NCBI GenBank assembly: GCA_003852775.1
Contig: RDDZ01000002.1
Location: forward strand, 1 to 35,975
Reading direction: 5' to 3'
DNA: 35,975 nt
DNA from: Microbacteriaceae bacterium
GTDB taxonomy: Bacteria > Actinomycetota > Actinomycetes > Actinomycetales > Microbacteriaceae
Of the stretch, positions 1 to 7,155 are shown piece after piece (position 1 is the first letter of the stretch; each line of letters opens with the position of its first letter). The translations under genes and the position numbers were made by a program. The notes beneath the pieces are model-generated. The model saw nothing but the letters and a program-made list of their open reading frames with translations, did no database searches and was not told the DNA's origin.

Positions 1-2
1 AC

Positions 3-65
3 CGCCTGCGGCGGCCGACCCCCGATCAGCCGGGTGTCACCAACCTCATGACCAGGTACAGCTAG
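3..65 (+). CDS. C-terminal tail of a gene truncated by the window edge
   Basis: An open frame enters from the left edge and ends at TAG 63-65. It reads ...PDQPGVTNLMTRYS and has protein-like composition. Its stop codon shares the palindrome CTAG (62-65) with the stop of the convergent reductase gene, a compact tail-to-tail arrangement common in such genomes. Only 20 codons are visible, so no family can be assigned and the call could be wrong. Confidence 0.3.
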   Translation, partial: RLRRPTPDQPGVTNLMTRYS

Positions 66-622
66 GCCGGGCGCACCTCGTACACCGCGCGCACGAACTG
101 CCCGACCGGGAACGCCTCCACGAGGTGCAGCCGGTCGGACTCGAGGCGCCGGGGGAACAGCGGCGCGCCCGCGCCGAGGGTGACGGGCGCGATCGACACG
201 GCGAGCTCGTCGAGCGCCCCCGCGTCGAGGAACTGGCCCGCGAGGTCGCCGCCGCCGATCACCCACACGTCGCCGTCACCCGCGAGCTCGCGGATGGCGG
301 GGAGGTTGTCGGGGACCGGCCCGCGCACGAAGCGCACGTCGGCGCCGTCGGGCACGGGGAGGTCGTCGCGGCTCGTGAAGACGAAGACGGGTTTCGTGCC
401 GAAGAACTCGGTCCACTTCTCGGGGTGAGCGACGAGGTCCATCTCGTCGAGCATCCAGCGGTAGGTCGTGGAGCCCATGACGTCGACGGTCGAGTCCGGG
501 GTCGCGATGTCGCGCTCCGCGTCGTCGGAGCCGGGGACGGCGAACAGCCAGGCGAGCGAATTCTGCTCGTCGGCGATGAACCCGTCGATCGTGGTGGCGG
601 TGTCGAAGCGGAAGCGTCCCAT
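62..622 (-). CDS. Dihydrofolate reductase-like protein (RibD C-terminal family)
   Basis: The 186-aa product begins MGRFRFDTATTIDGFIADEQ and has the RibD_C/DHFR fold signature: a first strand followed by the T-x-DGFIA loop, a central VMGSTTYRWML segment (substrate/NADPH region), FVFTSRDDLP, the GDVWVIGGGDLAGQFLD nucleotide-binding glycine turn and a C-terminal VAPVTLGAGAPLFP strand. Family members are small cytosolic NADPH-dependent reductases, often of unknown substrate; this copy lacks the deaminase domain of true RibD. I chose the ATG at 622 because it starts the conserved fold and has a TACGCT -10 box 7 nt upstream, suggesting a leaderless mRNA. The same frame stays open to 1003, but that upstream part is low-complexity Arg/Pro/Ala and antisense to the HNH gene, so it is not coding. 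The gene stands alone, convergent with the truncated gene at the left edge. Confidence 0.9.
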   Translation of the reverse strand: MGRFRFDTATTIDGFIADEQNSLAWLFAVPGSDDAERDIATPDSTVDVMGSTTYRWMLDEMDLVAHPEKWTEFFGTKPVFVFTSRDDLPVPDGADVRFVRGPVPDNLPAIRELAGDGDVWVIGGGDLAGQFLDAGALDELAVSIAPVTLGAGAPLFPRRLESDRLHLVEAFPVGQFVRAVYEVRPA

Positions 623-629
623 GGGGGCG

Positions 630-635
630 AGCGTA
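630..635 (-). promoter_or_regulatory. Leaderless -10 box (TACGCT) for the reductase gene
   Basis: On the minus strand TACGCT matches the actinobacterial TAnnnT -10 consensus and lies 7 nt before the ATG at 622. No Shine-Dalgarno is present between them, so transcription probably starts at or next to the ATG. No convincing -35 box is seen. Confidence 0.45.
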
Positions 636-643
636 GGTGCGGC

Positions 644-688
644 CACCGACGCTGCGGGCACCGACGCTGCGGGCACCGACGCTGCGGG
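644..688 (+). repeat. Three perfect tandem copies of a 15-bp unit
   Basis: The unit CACCGACGCTGCGGG occurs three times head to tail with no mismatch, in the space between the reductase and the HNH gene, just upstream of the reductase -10 box. The unit length is a multiple of three, so it would encode an Ala-Ser-Val-Pro-Ala repeat in the extended reductase frame, but that extension is not believed to be translated. Copy number may vary between strains. Confidence 0.8.
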
Positions 689-756
689 TGGGTGGCGTGG
701 GCGGCGTGGGGCAGCGAAGTGCCGCAGGAGCCGCGGGAGCTGCGGGAGGCGTGGGG

Positions 757-2151
757 CTAAGCGGCGAGGGTGAAGCGTCCGGCGCGGCGGGGGCGTCGCC
801 GCGGGTCGAGCCAGGGCGGCGGGATGAGGTGCGGCACGCCGTCGTCGCGTCGCAGCGTCCAGCCCTCGTGATCGAATCGCCGGTGGTGGTGTGCGCACAG
901 GAGGGCGCCGTTGTCGAGGTCGGTTCGTCCGGCGAAGAGCCATGCGGTCAGGTGGGCGGCCTCGCACCAGGCGGGTGGCACGTCGCAGCCGGGCCAGATG
1001 CATCCGCCGTCGCGTGCGGCCATCGCTCGACGCTGCGCCTCGGTGAAGAGGCGGGTGGAGCGGCCGAGGTCGAGCACCTCGGACTCGGTGCCGAGCACGA
1101 CGGGGATGAGCTCGGCCTCCGCGGCGAGCCGACGGGCCGTGCCCGCGCAGATCGGCTCGTCGACTCCCGCGATGCGGGCCGTCCCGAGGCCGCTCTCGAG
1201 CGTCTCGAGGGGGACCGTGACGAGCATCGTGACCGCGGTGCCCGCGAGGGATCCGCGGTCCTGGGCGAGGAAGCTGCGCGCCATGCTCTCGAGCGCGTCG
1301 ACGCGCTGCTGGGCGAGCGGGCGGAGGTCGGCGACCGCGGCGTCGTGACCTCCGTCTGCGGCGTCGCCCTCGGTGGAGCTCGCGCCACCCTCGACGAGCT
1401 CGAAGGTCGGCCGGCGCCGCGGCGCCGTGTGCGCGTCGAGCGCGGCGCGGACGAGACCCGCGGCCTCGGGGTGCAGGTCGGCGACGAGCCGCGTGAGTCC
1501 GCTCGGGAGCTCGCGGAGTGTGACGCTCGCCCGCGCGCGCAGGCGCTCCTCACGCCCCTCGGCGCCCGCGAGGTGGAAGCGGTCGGGGAGGTCGCGCAGC
1601 AGCCGACCGAGCTGCCGGTTGGTGACGACCCCCGCGCACTCGACGAGCGCCTGCTCGACTCCGCTGAGGGAGTCGTGGTCGGCGAACGGTGCCACGGCGT
1701 CGAGCCCGCGCACGATGATCGCGGCCGCGCGTGCGGTGATGCCGCCCGCCAGGACCGCGGCGCTCACGGTTTCGTGGCGGGCGGGGAGCAGCTCGCCCTG
1801 CAGCGACGTCCGGGGCGCGATGCCGTCTCCGACGGTCTGCCAGTCGCGCAGCACGTCTGGGTCGAGCATCGTCCGGTCGCGCAGCAGCTCGCTCGCCGGG
1901 CGACCGCCTGTCTCGCGGCCGAGGGCTTCCACACGGAAGGCGGCATCCGTCTGCACGCGATGCGTGACGTGCGCCGACAGTACGGCCCCGAGGGAGTCGA
2001 CGGCGCGGACCAGGTCGCCGAGCGCGTCGATCGCCGCGAGCACGGCGGAGGGTGGGGCGGAGTCCAGGTCGTCGACCGAGAAGAGGTGCACGCCGCCCAG
2101 CGCATCCACGAGCGCGTGGGCTCGGGAGAGAAGCGACTGGTCGAGCGACAC
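757..2151 (-). CDS. DUF222 / 13E12-type HNH endonuclease domain protein
   Basis: A 464-aa protein of the actinobacterial DUF222-HNH (13E12 repeat) family. The N-terminal three quarters are the helical DUF222 region (LRARASVTLRELPSG, AAGLVRAALDAHTA). The C-terminus carries a zinc-supported HNH motif: CIWPGCDVP, then AAHLTAW, then DNGALLCAHHHRRFDHEGW. The C-x4-C, H and HHH residues are those expected for HNH nucleases. These proteins occur in many copies per genome and their role is not established; links to mobile DNA have been proposed. The frame is open to a TTG at 2166, but GTG at 2151 is preceded by GGAG at a 5-nt spacing and is preferred. A TGG-TATATA extended -10 lies about 60 bp upstream. 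The gene is divergent from the crcB pair. Confidence 0.85.
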   Translation of the reverse strand: MSLDQSLLSRAHALVDALGGVHLFSVDDLDSAPPSAVLAAIDALGDLVRAVDSLGAVLSAHVTHRVQTDAAFRVEALGRETGGRPASELLRDRTMLDPDVLRDWQTVGDGIAPRTSLQGELLPARHETVSAAVLAGGITARAAAIIVRGLDAVAPFADHDSLSGVEQALVECAGVVTNRQLGRLLRDLPDRFHLAGAEGREERLRARASVTLRELPSGLTRLVADLHPEAAGLVRAALDAHTAPRRRPTFELVEGGASSTEGDAADGGHDAAVADLRPLAQQRVDALESMARSFLAQDRGSLAGTAVTMLVTVPLETLESGLGTARIAGVDEPICAGTARRLAAEAELIPVVLGTESEVLDLGRSTRLFTEAQRRAMAARDGGCIWPGCDVPPAWCEAAHLTAWLFAGRTDLDNGALLCAHHHRRFDHEGWTLRRDDGVPHLIPPPWLDPRRRPRRAGRFTLAA

Positions 2152-2209
2152 CGGGGCTCCGTTCAAAGGTTCGATCAGGTGGTGTTCCCAGGCTAGCGAG
2201 AGTCGAAGC

Positions 2210-2218
2210 TATATACCA
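2210..2218 (-). promoter_or_regulatory. Extended -10 promoter for the DUF222-HNH gene
   Basis: On the minus strand the sequence reads TGGTATATA, an extended -10 (TGn + TATAnT-like). It is the most AT-rich spot in the 170-bp divergent spacer and would give a short leader before the GTG at 2151. No matching -35 is seen, which is usual for extended -10 promoters. Confidence 0.4.
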
Positions 2219-2323
2219 CAAGATCGGAAGATCAGTGGAGAACTCATCGAAGACGCGTTCGGGAGGAGTGGAGGAGCATTCCGGCGGCGCCCCGGGGCCG
2301 CGACCCGCAGGCACCGCGCCGAC

Positions 2324-2329
2324 TAGCAT
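2324..2329 (+). promoter_or_regulatory. Leaderless -10 box (TAGCAT) for the crcB pair
   Basis: TAGCAT fits TAnnnT and is followed by 7 nt and then the ATG at 2337. There is no ribosome binding site. The same spacing precedes the reductase (622) and zinc-ribbon (31045) genes in this window. I looked for the conserved fluoride (crcB) riboswitch core and did not see it. Confidence 0.45.
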
Positions 2330-2336
2330 CGTCGCG

Positions 2337-2831
2337 ATGCCCCCCACCCCCGACGCCGCTCCGGAGCTCCCCGCCGACCCGGACACCGACGTCGTCGAGG
2401 TGCCCGCCGGGCCGCCCGTCGCGGCCCTCCTCACCCCGCTCACCCTCCCCCTCGTGTTCGTCGGCGGCGCGCTCGGCACCGCGGGGCGCGAGGTGCTCGG
2501 CCTGGTGCTGCCCGCATCCGCCGGGATCCCGTGGGCCGTGCTCGCCGCGAACCTCGTGGGGGCGTTCGCGCTCGGCCTGCTGCTCGAGGCGCTCGCGCGG
2601 CGCGGACCCGACCACGGCATCCGTCGCGACGTGCGGCTGCTGCTCGGCACGGGCTTCCTCGGCGGCTTCACCACCTACAGCGCGCTCGCGACCGACACGG
2701 CGCTGCTGTTCGGCGCGGGCGACGGATGGCTCGGCGCCGTGTACGCGATCGGCACGGTCGTGGTGGGTGCGGGTGCGACGTTCGCGGGCGTCCTGCTCGG
2801 GGCGCTGCGGCATCCGGAGGCGGCGCGATGA
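2337..2831 (+). CDS. crcB: Fluoride channel subunit, Fluc/CrcB family (first of pair)
   Basis: A 164-aa membrane protein with four hydrophobic segments after a polar, acidic N-terminal extension of about 35 residues. CrcB landmarks are present: VFVGGALGTAGREVL (the GGxxGxxxR helix), NLVGAFALGLL (the pore Asn helix), and GFLGGFTTYSAL (the helix break with the Phe/Thr/Ser fluoride path). Fluc proteins export toxic fluoride as dimers in opposite topology. In many Gram-positive bacteria two different subunits are encoded side by side, and that is the case here. The stop overlaps the start of the second subunit in ATGA, so the two are translationally coupled. The start at 2337 is chosen from the -10 box and because the upstream frame is low-complexity. 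Confidence 0.9.
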   Translation: MPPTPDAAPELPADPDTDVVEVPAGPPVAALLTPLTLPLVFVGGALGTAGREVLGLVLPASAGIPWAVLAANLVGAFALGLLLEALARRGPDHGIRRDVRLLLGTGFLGGFTTYSALATDTALLFGAGDGWLGAVYAIGTVVVGAGATFAGVLLGALRHPEAAR

Positions 2832-3211
2832 CCCCGGCGCTGTTCGTGGTCGTGGCGCTCGCGGGGGGCCTCGGGGCGGTCGCGCGGTTCGCGCTCGACA
2901 CCGTGATCCGCTCGCGGCGCGTGACGCGGATGCCGTGGGGCACCATCACCATCAACCTCACGGGGTCGCTGCTGCTCGGCCTGCTCGCGGGGCTCGTGGG
3001 CGCGGGGGCGCTCGCGGGGGAGGGGCAGTGGGTGCTCGGCACCGGGTTCCTCGGCGGCTACACGACGTTCTCGACGGCGAGCTTCGAGACAGTGCGCCTG
3101 CTGCAGAAGCGCGCGTGGGGCGCCGCGGTGCTCAACGGGCTCGTGCAGCTCGTCGCGGCGACGGCGCTCGCGGCGCTGGGGCTCTGGGTCGCCTCGCTGC
3201 TCGCCGGGTGA
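2828..3211 (+). CDS. crcB: Fluoride channel subunit, Fluc/CrcB family (second of pair)
   Basis: A 127-aa, four-TM protein of the usual CrcB length. It has VALAGGLGAVARFALD, then TITINLTGSLLLGLL (pore Asn) and GTGFLGGYTTFSTASFE, the Phe-box helix of Fluc channels. It starts inside the previous gene's stop (ATGA), which implies co-expression in a 1:1 ratio and a heterodimer of opposite topologies. It has the canonical GGLGAVAR where the first subunit has GGALGTAGR, so this copy is closer to the family consensus. A hairpin about 45 bp after its stop probably ends the transcript. Confidence 0.92.
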   Translation: MTPALFVVVALAGGLGAVARFALDTVIRSRRVTRMPWGTITINLTGSLLLGLLAGLVGAGALAGEGQWVLGTGFLGGYTTFSTASFETVRLLQKRAWGAAVLNGLVQLVAATALAALGLWVASLLAG

Positions 3212-3255
3212 GGCGCCGCCCACTCCTCCTTTCCGCGGCCGGCGAGGTGCGGCGC

Positions 3256-3277
3256 GGGCGGAACGCGCCGTCCGCCC
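3256..3277 (+). terminator. GC hairpin after the crcB pair, possible terminator
   Basis: GGGCGGA (3256-3262) pairs perfectly with TCCGCCC (3271-3277) round an 8-nt loop. An alternative stem GGCGCG/CGCGCC overlaps it. No T-tract follows, so termination is plausible but not shown. Confidence 0.35.
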
Positions 3278-3346
3278 CGTTCGGGCGCGATTCGGGGCTG
3301 CAGGCGGCATCCGGGTGGCGTCGGGCCGTTCTCGATCCTGGCGATC

Positions 3347-3559
3347 GTGTTCGGCGTGATCAGCCTGCGCCGTCGGGCGGCGAAGCGCTGGATGAACGTC
3401 GTCGGCATCGTGTTCGCGTGCCTCGGGCTGCTCGGCACGATCCTGATCCCGACGCTCCTCGTGGGCGTGGCGTTCCTGATGTTCGGCGAGCTCGCGCCCG
3501 AGGACGTGCTGGACGCCTACTGGCAGTTCTGGATCGGGCGGTACCTCGTCCTGAGCTGA
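3347..3559 (+). CDS. Small two-TM membrane protein, probably 5'-truncated
   Basis: The 70-aa frame from GTG 3347 has the pattern VFGVISLRRRAAKRWMN, a hydrophobic span (GIVFACLGLLGTILIPTLL) and an amphipathic tail ending WQFWIGRYLVLS. The reading frame is protein-like from about 3326 (PFSILAIVFG...) but has no credible start or ribosome binding site, and the sequence upstream in that frame is Arg/Gly-rich and not membrane-like. It aligns end to end with the decayed gene at 16.5 kb, roughly every second residue identical (ISLRRR/IGLRRR, KRWMNVV/ERWVNVV, MFGELAPE/MFGEVAPE). Related actinobacterial proteins have a Ser/Ala/Pro-rich head plus another TM segment, missing here, so this is probably a remnant. 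Function unknown. Confidence 0.4.
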   Translation: MFGVISLRRRAAKRWMNVVGIVFACLGLLGTILIPTLLVGVAFLMFGELAPEDVLDAYWQFWIGRYLVLS

Positions 3560-3613
3560 CGCGGGTCGCGGTGGGTCAGGCGGAGAGCTCGCAACCGTCT
3601 ACCCCACTAATGC

Positions 3614-3666
3614 GGGGCTACTCGCCTTCCAGCCCCAGGTCTAGCGTGGGTCTCCTCTATGAGGAG
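3614..3666 (+). promoter_or_regulatory. Candidate promoter with RBS-covering hairpin upstream of the VWA-tubulin operon
   Basis: GGGGCT (3614-3619) can pair with AGCCCC (3631-3636); a CCCC at 3602-3605 competes for the same Gs. TAGCGT at 3642-3647 fits a TAnnnT -10. The predicted start of transcription falls on CTCCTC (3652-3657), which is followed by TAT and GAGGAG (3661-3666): a perfect 6-bp hairpin that would cover the Shine-Dalgarno of the leader ORF at 3673. No good -35 box is visible. Confidence 0.35.
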
Positions 3667-3672
3667 TATTCG

Positions 3673-3750
3673 ATGACTCGCGTGCCTGCGGCCGACCACG
3701 GTCGGTATGCCGGGCTCGATGGCGACGCCGACGGCGCGGCGTCTGAGTGA
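3673..3750 (+). CDS. Putative 25-aa leader peptide
   Basis: ATG 3673 lies 6 nt after a perfect GAGGAG, the best ribosome binding site in the region. The frame runs MTRVPAADHGRYAGLDGDAD... to TGA 3750. It resembles no protein I know. Its position upstream of the operon, next to a hairpin that could hide its ribosome binding site, suggests a regulatory leader or a remnant of a longer gene. There is no direct evidence for expression. Confidence 0.3.
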   Translation: MTRVPAADHGRYAGLDGDADGAASE

Positions 3751-3893
3751 CGGTGGGATGCGCCAGCGAATGAGCCAGCATTGCCCTGCCTGCGGAACGA
3801 GTTCTAGTCTTCGTTCACCCCACATCCGCCCGACCCCGGGTAGGGGAATCCGATGCTGCGTCCGTTCGCTGGTGACGATCGGGGAGACACGAC

Positions 3894-4286
3894 ATGGTTG
3901 AGACGCTCCGGCGCCGGCCGAGTGCCGCGCCCGCCGTTGCTTCGAGATGGCCTGTCATCATGGGGGCGACGGCCTTCGGGCTCAGCCTCGTGCTCGCGGT
4001 ATGGACCGCCACGACAGCGCGCATGCAGCCTTTCGTCGGCTCAATCGACCTCCCGTTCGCCGACGTCTCCACGCTTCCCCTCAGCGTCGGCGGGTATCTG
4101 CTCACCCCGATCGTCGTGTTCAGCGCCTTGATCTGGGATCGACTCGCGCAGCGCCTGGGACTGCGAGACAGGAACTTCGGTCTCAAGCCCCGGTACACGG
4201 TCGCTCTCCAGTGGCTCGCGGCGGGCGGGATGGTCGTGGCGGTCTGGCACGTGCTCAACATCGCCTACGGATTGAGCGGCGCATGA
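3894..4286 (+). CDS. Three-TM membrane protein, first gene of the VWA-tubulin operon
   Basis: The 130-aa protein has three hydrophobic segments: about residues 20-42 (PVIMGATAFGLSLVLAVWTA), 62-82 (PLSVGGYLLTPIVVFSALIW) and 102-124 (TVALQWLAAGGMVVAVWHVL). Between the second and third is a basic loop (RLAQRLGLRDRNFGLKPR), probably cytoplasmic. I do not recognise a family. Its start has GGGGAG about 9 nt upstream, and its stop overlaps the start of the VWA gene (ATGA), so both are made together. It is likely the membrane partner of the VWA protein; that role is inferred only from coupling. Confidence 0.8.
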   Translation: MVETLRRRPSAAPAVASRWPVIMGATAFGLSLVLAVWTATTARMQPFVGSIDLPFADVSTLPLSVGGYLLTPIVVFSALIWDRLAQRLGLRDRNFGLKPRYTVALQWLAAGGMVVAVWHVLNIAYGLSGA

Positions 4287-7111
4287 AGCACACGATCCGC
4301 AGGTGGGCCATCGCGCTGGGAGTCGCAGGTCTTCTCGTCACCGGCATGCAGGCCCCGGGGCAAGGGGCCCGTGCTGCCGGGCCCGGGGACCTGCTGAGCA
4401 CCATCGGCGAGAGGGGCGTCGACGACCTGCGGGCGTGTCTCGCATCCTCGGACAGCCTCCAGGCCTACTACCTCGTCGACAGCTCCGGGAGTATGAAGGA
4501 CACCGACAGGGGCATGGTCCGCGCTGAGCTGCTCGCGAACAGCCTCCGCGAGCTTGCGTCGCTGCGCGAGGATCTGACGGTCTCCTACGCAGTCGGATTC
4601 TTCTCCGATCGGTTCACCGCCGCGATTCCGTGGACCGTCGTCGACGCGGGCAGCATCGACCCGGAGGCGGATCGCCTTGCCGAGAGGGTCCGTGCGCAGC
4701 CGGCGAGCGGCGGCACGGACTGGAGGGCCGCTGTCGCCGGGGCGTTGGGCGAGCTGCGAGCGGTGGAGCGCGCCGGGTGCCAGACGGTGATCTGGCTCAC
4801 CGACGGCGGTATCAGCGTCGGCAACAACTCGCCTCGCACCAACGCAACGGCTCTCAACGACCTCTGCGGCGCGCCGGTCCATCCGGATGGGGCCTCCCCG
4901 GCGGGCGGCTCTCACGGCGTGTTCAGCGAGTTGCGGCAGAACGGCATCGTCGTGTTCGGCGTGATGCTCCGGGACGAGTCCCATCCCGACGAGCAACGTC
5001 AGTACGTGCCGTACATGCGGCCCTTGGTCGAAGGCGAAGGCGACGTCAACGGCGTGACCGTCGTATGCGGCGAACATCCCGTACCGGAGCGGTTCGCCAA
5101 CGGGGTCTACCTGGAAGCGACGAGCGACGGCGATCTCGCCGTCGTGTTCCTCCGACTGGGGGTGCTGGTCTCCGGCGGCACCAACTCCGCTTTCGGCCCG
5201 GACGGCACGTTCCCCGTCGATCGTGGTGTCGCGACGTTCTCGATCGTCGCGACGGCGAGCGATTGGTCGCTTCGTTCGCCCGACGGAACCGTCGTGGCCG
5301 CAGGCGATGCCGCCTCGCGCGGTTTCACCGTGACGACATCGGGAGGCGCCACCCGCCTCACCTCGCCTCCCCTCGGGGCCGATGACGTCGGCACATGGAC
5401 CTGGCGCTCCTCGTCTTCTGCCCGGGACGCTCTGTACTACTCGAGCGGGCTGCGACTGCAGCTCGACCAGCCATCCGTCTTCCTCGCAGGCGCAGACAAC
5501 GAACTGAGCGGACGCGTCCTGCGCGATGGGGCGGACTGGGTCGGTCTCGATGCCTACGACTACCGCCTCGAGCTCGCCGTGGTGACTCCTTCGGGGGAGA
5601 TCGCGGTCGACGCCGATCGCCTCGATCTCGACGAGGAGACCGGTGAGTTCACCTTCCACTACGAGGCCGCCGACGCATCGGGTCTCGTGACGCTGCAGGC
5701 GTCGTTGCAGGAGGTCCGCTCACGGCCCTCGGGTATTCCCCTCGCATCGATCTCGGCGCGGCAGGACGTCACCGTCACCCTGTCGGACAACTACCCGACG
5801 ATCAGCCCCCTGCCGGTCGTTCTCTCGGATCTCGAGGGGGCCGAGGGGGTCGCCGAGGGTACGTTCACTCTCAACTCCCCCAAGGACGGCACTGCGGGTG
5901 CGGTCTGCTTCCCCGGTGGACTCGCGCCGAGGGTGGACTCGGACGCCGGGGATCGCGGCGCTACATGGAAGTGGTCGTTCGATCCCGAACTGGGGCAGCA
6001 GGGCGACTGCGTCGAGCTGGCGCCCGGCACCGAGACGGTCGTGTCGGTGGCCGTCTCGAACCCGGTCGCGGCCAATGGCGACGTGACAGCGCATCTCGAC
6101 GTGGAGTACCGCACGGCGAACGGCGAGACCATCTCCGGCACTCTTCCGATCACATTCACGACCACGCGTCCCGTGAACGCCGCGGCGTTCGGGATCGTCG
6201 CGGTCCTCCTGCTCGCGCTCGGTCTCCTGCTGCCGCTCATCCTCCTGTGGGCGTTCGGGTGGTGGTTCACTCGGATGTCTCGGGGGCGCGAACTCCTGCG
6301 TGCATCGCTGCCGGTGCTGGTCGGCCCCGACGGCCGCATCACGACATCCGACGGGACGCCCCTGCAATCGGTGCGCTGGGGTCTCGATCAGTTCAAGTTC
6401 GAGTCCCCCCGAGATGACAGTCGCCGGTTCGAGGATCCGGAGCTCGGAACGTTCCGTGCGAGGGTCGGCCTGAACCCCTTCGGGCGGCCGTGGTACCAGC
6501 TCGAGCCGCGCGAGGGGCACCTCGTGATCGGGCCCAGTGATTTCCTCCCGCCGAGTCTCCGAGCACGTGGAACAGAAGGTCGTCTCCTCGGCGTGAAGGG
6601 CGACCTCGGTCATGTCTGGGCGCTCGCCATCCGGGAGTCCGCGCTCGCTGGACCTCGAGACGAAGCGATCCCAGCCCAGCTCGTCGTGTTCGTCCGGAAC
6701 CCGACGGGAGAGTCGGCGGCGTACCAGGACCGGATGCGGGCGGTAGCGAGCTACGGGGGGCTCACGAAGCAGCTGGCGGCGGCCCGGGACGCCCGCGCGG
6801 CGAGCGACGAACGAGACGTGGCGAAGGTCCGAGCTCGTTCTCAGCCGCCGGAGCGTGAACCCGTTCGCAGCTCCAGGGCGTCGGACGAACCGCCGCGCCG
6901 CACAGGAGCGGCTGGGCCGAGTCCGGAGCCGCCGCGCCGATCGGTGGCCCCTCGCGCCGACGACCCACCGCATCGACGGGGTGGGGCGGGCGGAGGTCCC
7001 CCCTCGCGTGGTGGCGAACCGCCGCGCCGCGCATCCGGAGGTCCGGACGAACCCCCACGCCGGCCGTCCCGCCCGGGCGGCGGCGACGAACCTCCCCGCC
7101 GGTCGCGCTGA
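4283..7111 (+). CDS. Exported, membrane-anchored VWA-domain protein with Pro-Arg-rich cytoplasmic tail
   Basis: The 942-aa protein starts with a signal peptide (KHTIRRWAIALGVAGLLVTG, cleavage probably after GARA). A von Willebrand A domain follows with a complete metal-binding MIDAS: D66-S-S-G-S70, T145 (GGTDW) and D174 (WLTDGG). Such domains bind protein partners through a divalent cation. Residues about 260-625 look like beta-sandwich repeats outside the membrane. A TM helix lies at about 633-660 (FGIVAVLLLALGLLLPLILL) followed by basic residues, so the last 280 residues should be cytoplasmic. The end (about 850-942) is disordered with repeated EPPRR units. The gene is coupled to the 3-TM gene by ATGA and is 44 bp before the tubulin-like gene. 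It could sense an outside ligand and dock the tubulin-like protein inside; this is inference. Confidence 0.88.
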   Translation: MKHTIRRWAIALGVAGLLVTGMQAPGQGARAAGPGDLLSTIGERGVDDLRACLASSDSLQAYYLVDSSGSMKDTDRGMVRAELLANSLRELASLREDLTVSYAVGFFSDRFTAAIPWTVVDAGSIDPEADRLAERVRAQPASGGTDWRAAVAGALGELRAVERAGCQTVIWLTDGGISVGNNSPRTNATALNDLCGAPVHPDGASPAGGSHGVFSELRQNGIVVFGVMLRDESHPDEQRQYVPYMRPLVEGEGDVNGVTVVCGEHPVPERFANGVYLEATSDGDLAVVFLRLGVLVSGGTNSAFGPDGTFPVDRGVATFSIVATASDWSLRSPDGTVVAAGDAASRGFTVTTSGGATRLTSPPLGADDVGTWTWRSSSSARDALYYSSGLRLQLDQPSVFLAGADNELSGRVLRDGADWVGLDAYDYRLELAVVTPSGEIAVDADRLDLDEETGEFTFHYEAADASGLVTLQASLQEVRSRPSGIPLASISARQDVTVTLSDNYPTISPLPVVLSDLEGAEGVAEGTFTLNSPKDGTAGAVCFPGGLAPRVDSDAGDRGATWKWSFDPELGQQGDCVELAPGTETVVSVAVSNPVAANGDVTAHLDVEYRTANGETISGTLPITFTTTRPVNAAAFGIVAVLLLALGLLLPLILLWAFGWWFTRMSRGRELLRASLPVLVGPDGRITTSDGTPLQSVRWGLDQFKFESPRDDSRRFEDPELGTFRARVGLNPFGRPWYQLEPREGHLVIGPSDFLPPSLRARGTEGRLLGVKGDLGHVWALAIRESALAGPRDEAIPAQLVVFVRNPTGESAAYQDRMRAVASYGGLTKQLAAARDARAASDERDVAKVRARSQPPEREPVRSSRASDEPPRRTGAAGPSPEPPRRSVAPRADDPPHRRGGAGGGPPSRGGEPPRRASGGPDEPPRRPSRPGGGDEPPRRSR

Positions 7112-7155
7112 GCCGGCCCCCTACGTGAAGAAGTCCGAGAGAACGAGGTAACGAG

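Larger units (their letters stand above)
3560..3893 (+). other. Intergenic leader region of the tubulin-like operon
   Basis: This 334-bp stretch has no gene of normal size. It holds competing hairpins, a possible -10 box, a 25-codon leader ORF (both listed separately), a 43-codon frame (ATG 3770, MSQHCPACG..., ends 3901) with one CxxC but no ribosome binding site, and a CCCC-GGGTA-GGGG hairpin near 3834. The ribosome binding site of the first operon gene is GGGGAG near 3880. Confidence 0.5.

Noticed and set aside
623-1003. N-terminal extension of the reductase frame
   Set aside because: Low-complexity Arg/Pro/Ala sequence that is antisense to the HNH gene and includes the tandem repeat; the conserved fold and the -10 box both support the start at 622.
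2167-2336. Fluoride riboswitch ahead of the crcB pair
   Set aside because: The conserved core and pseudoknot sequence were not found, and the gene appears to be leaderless.
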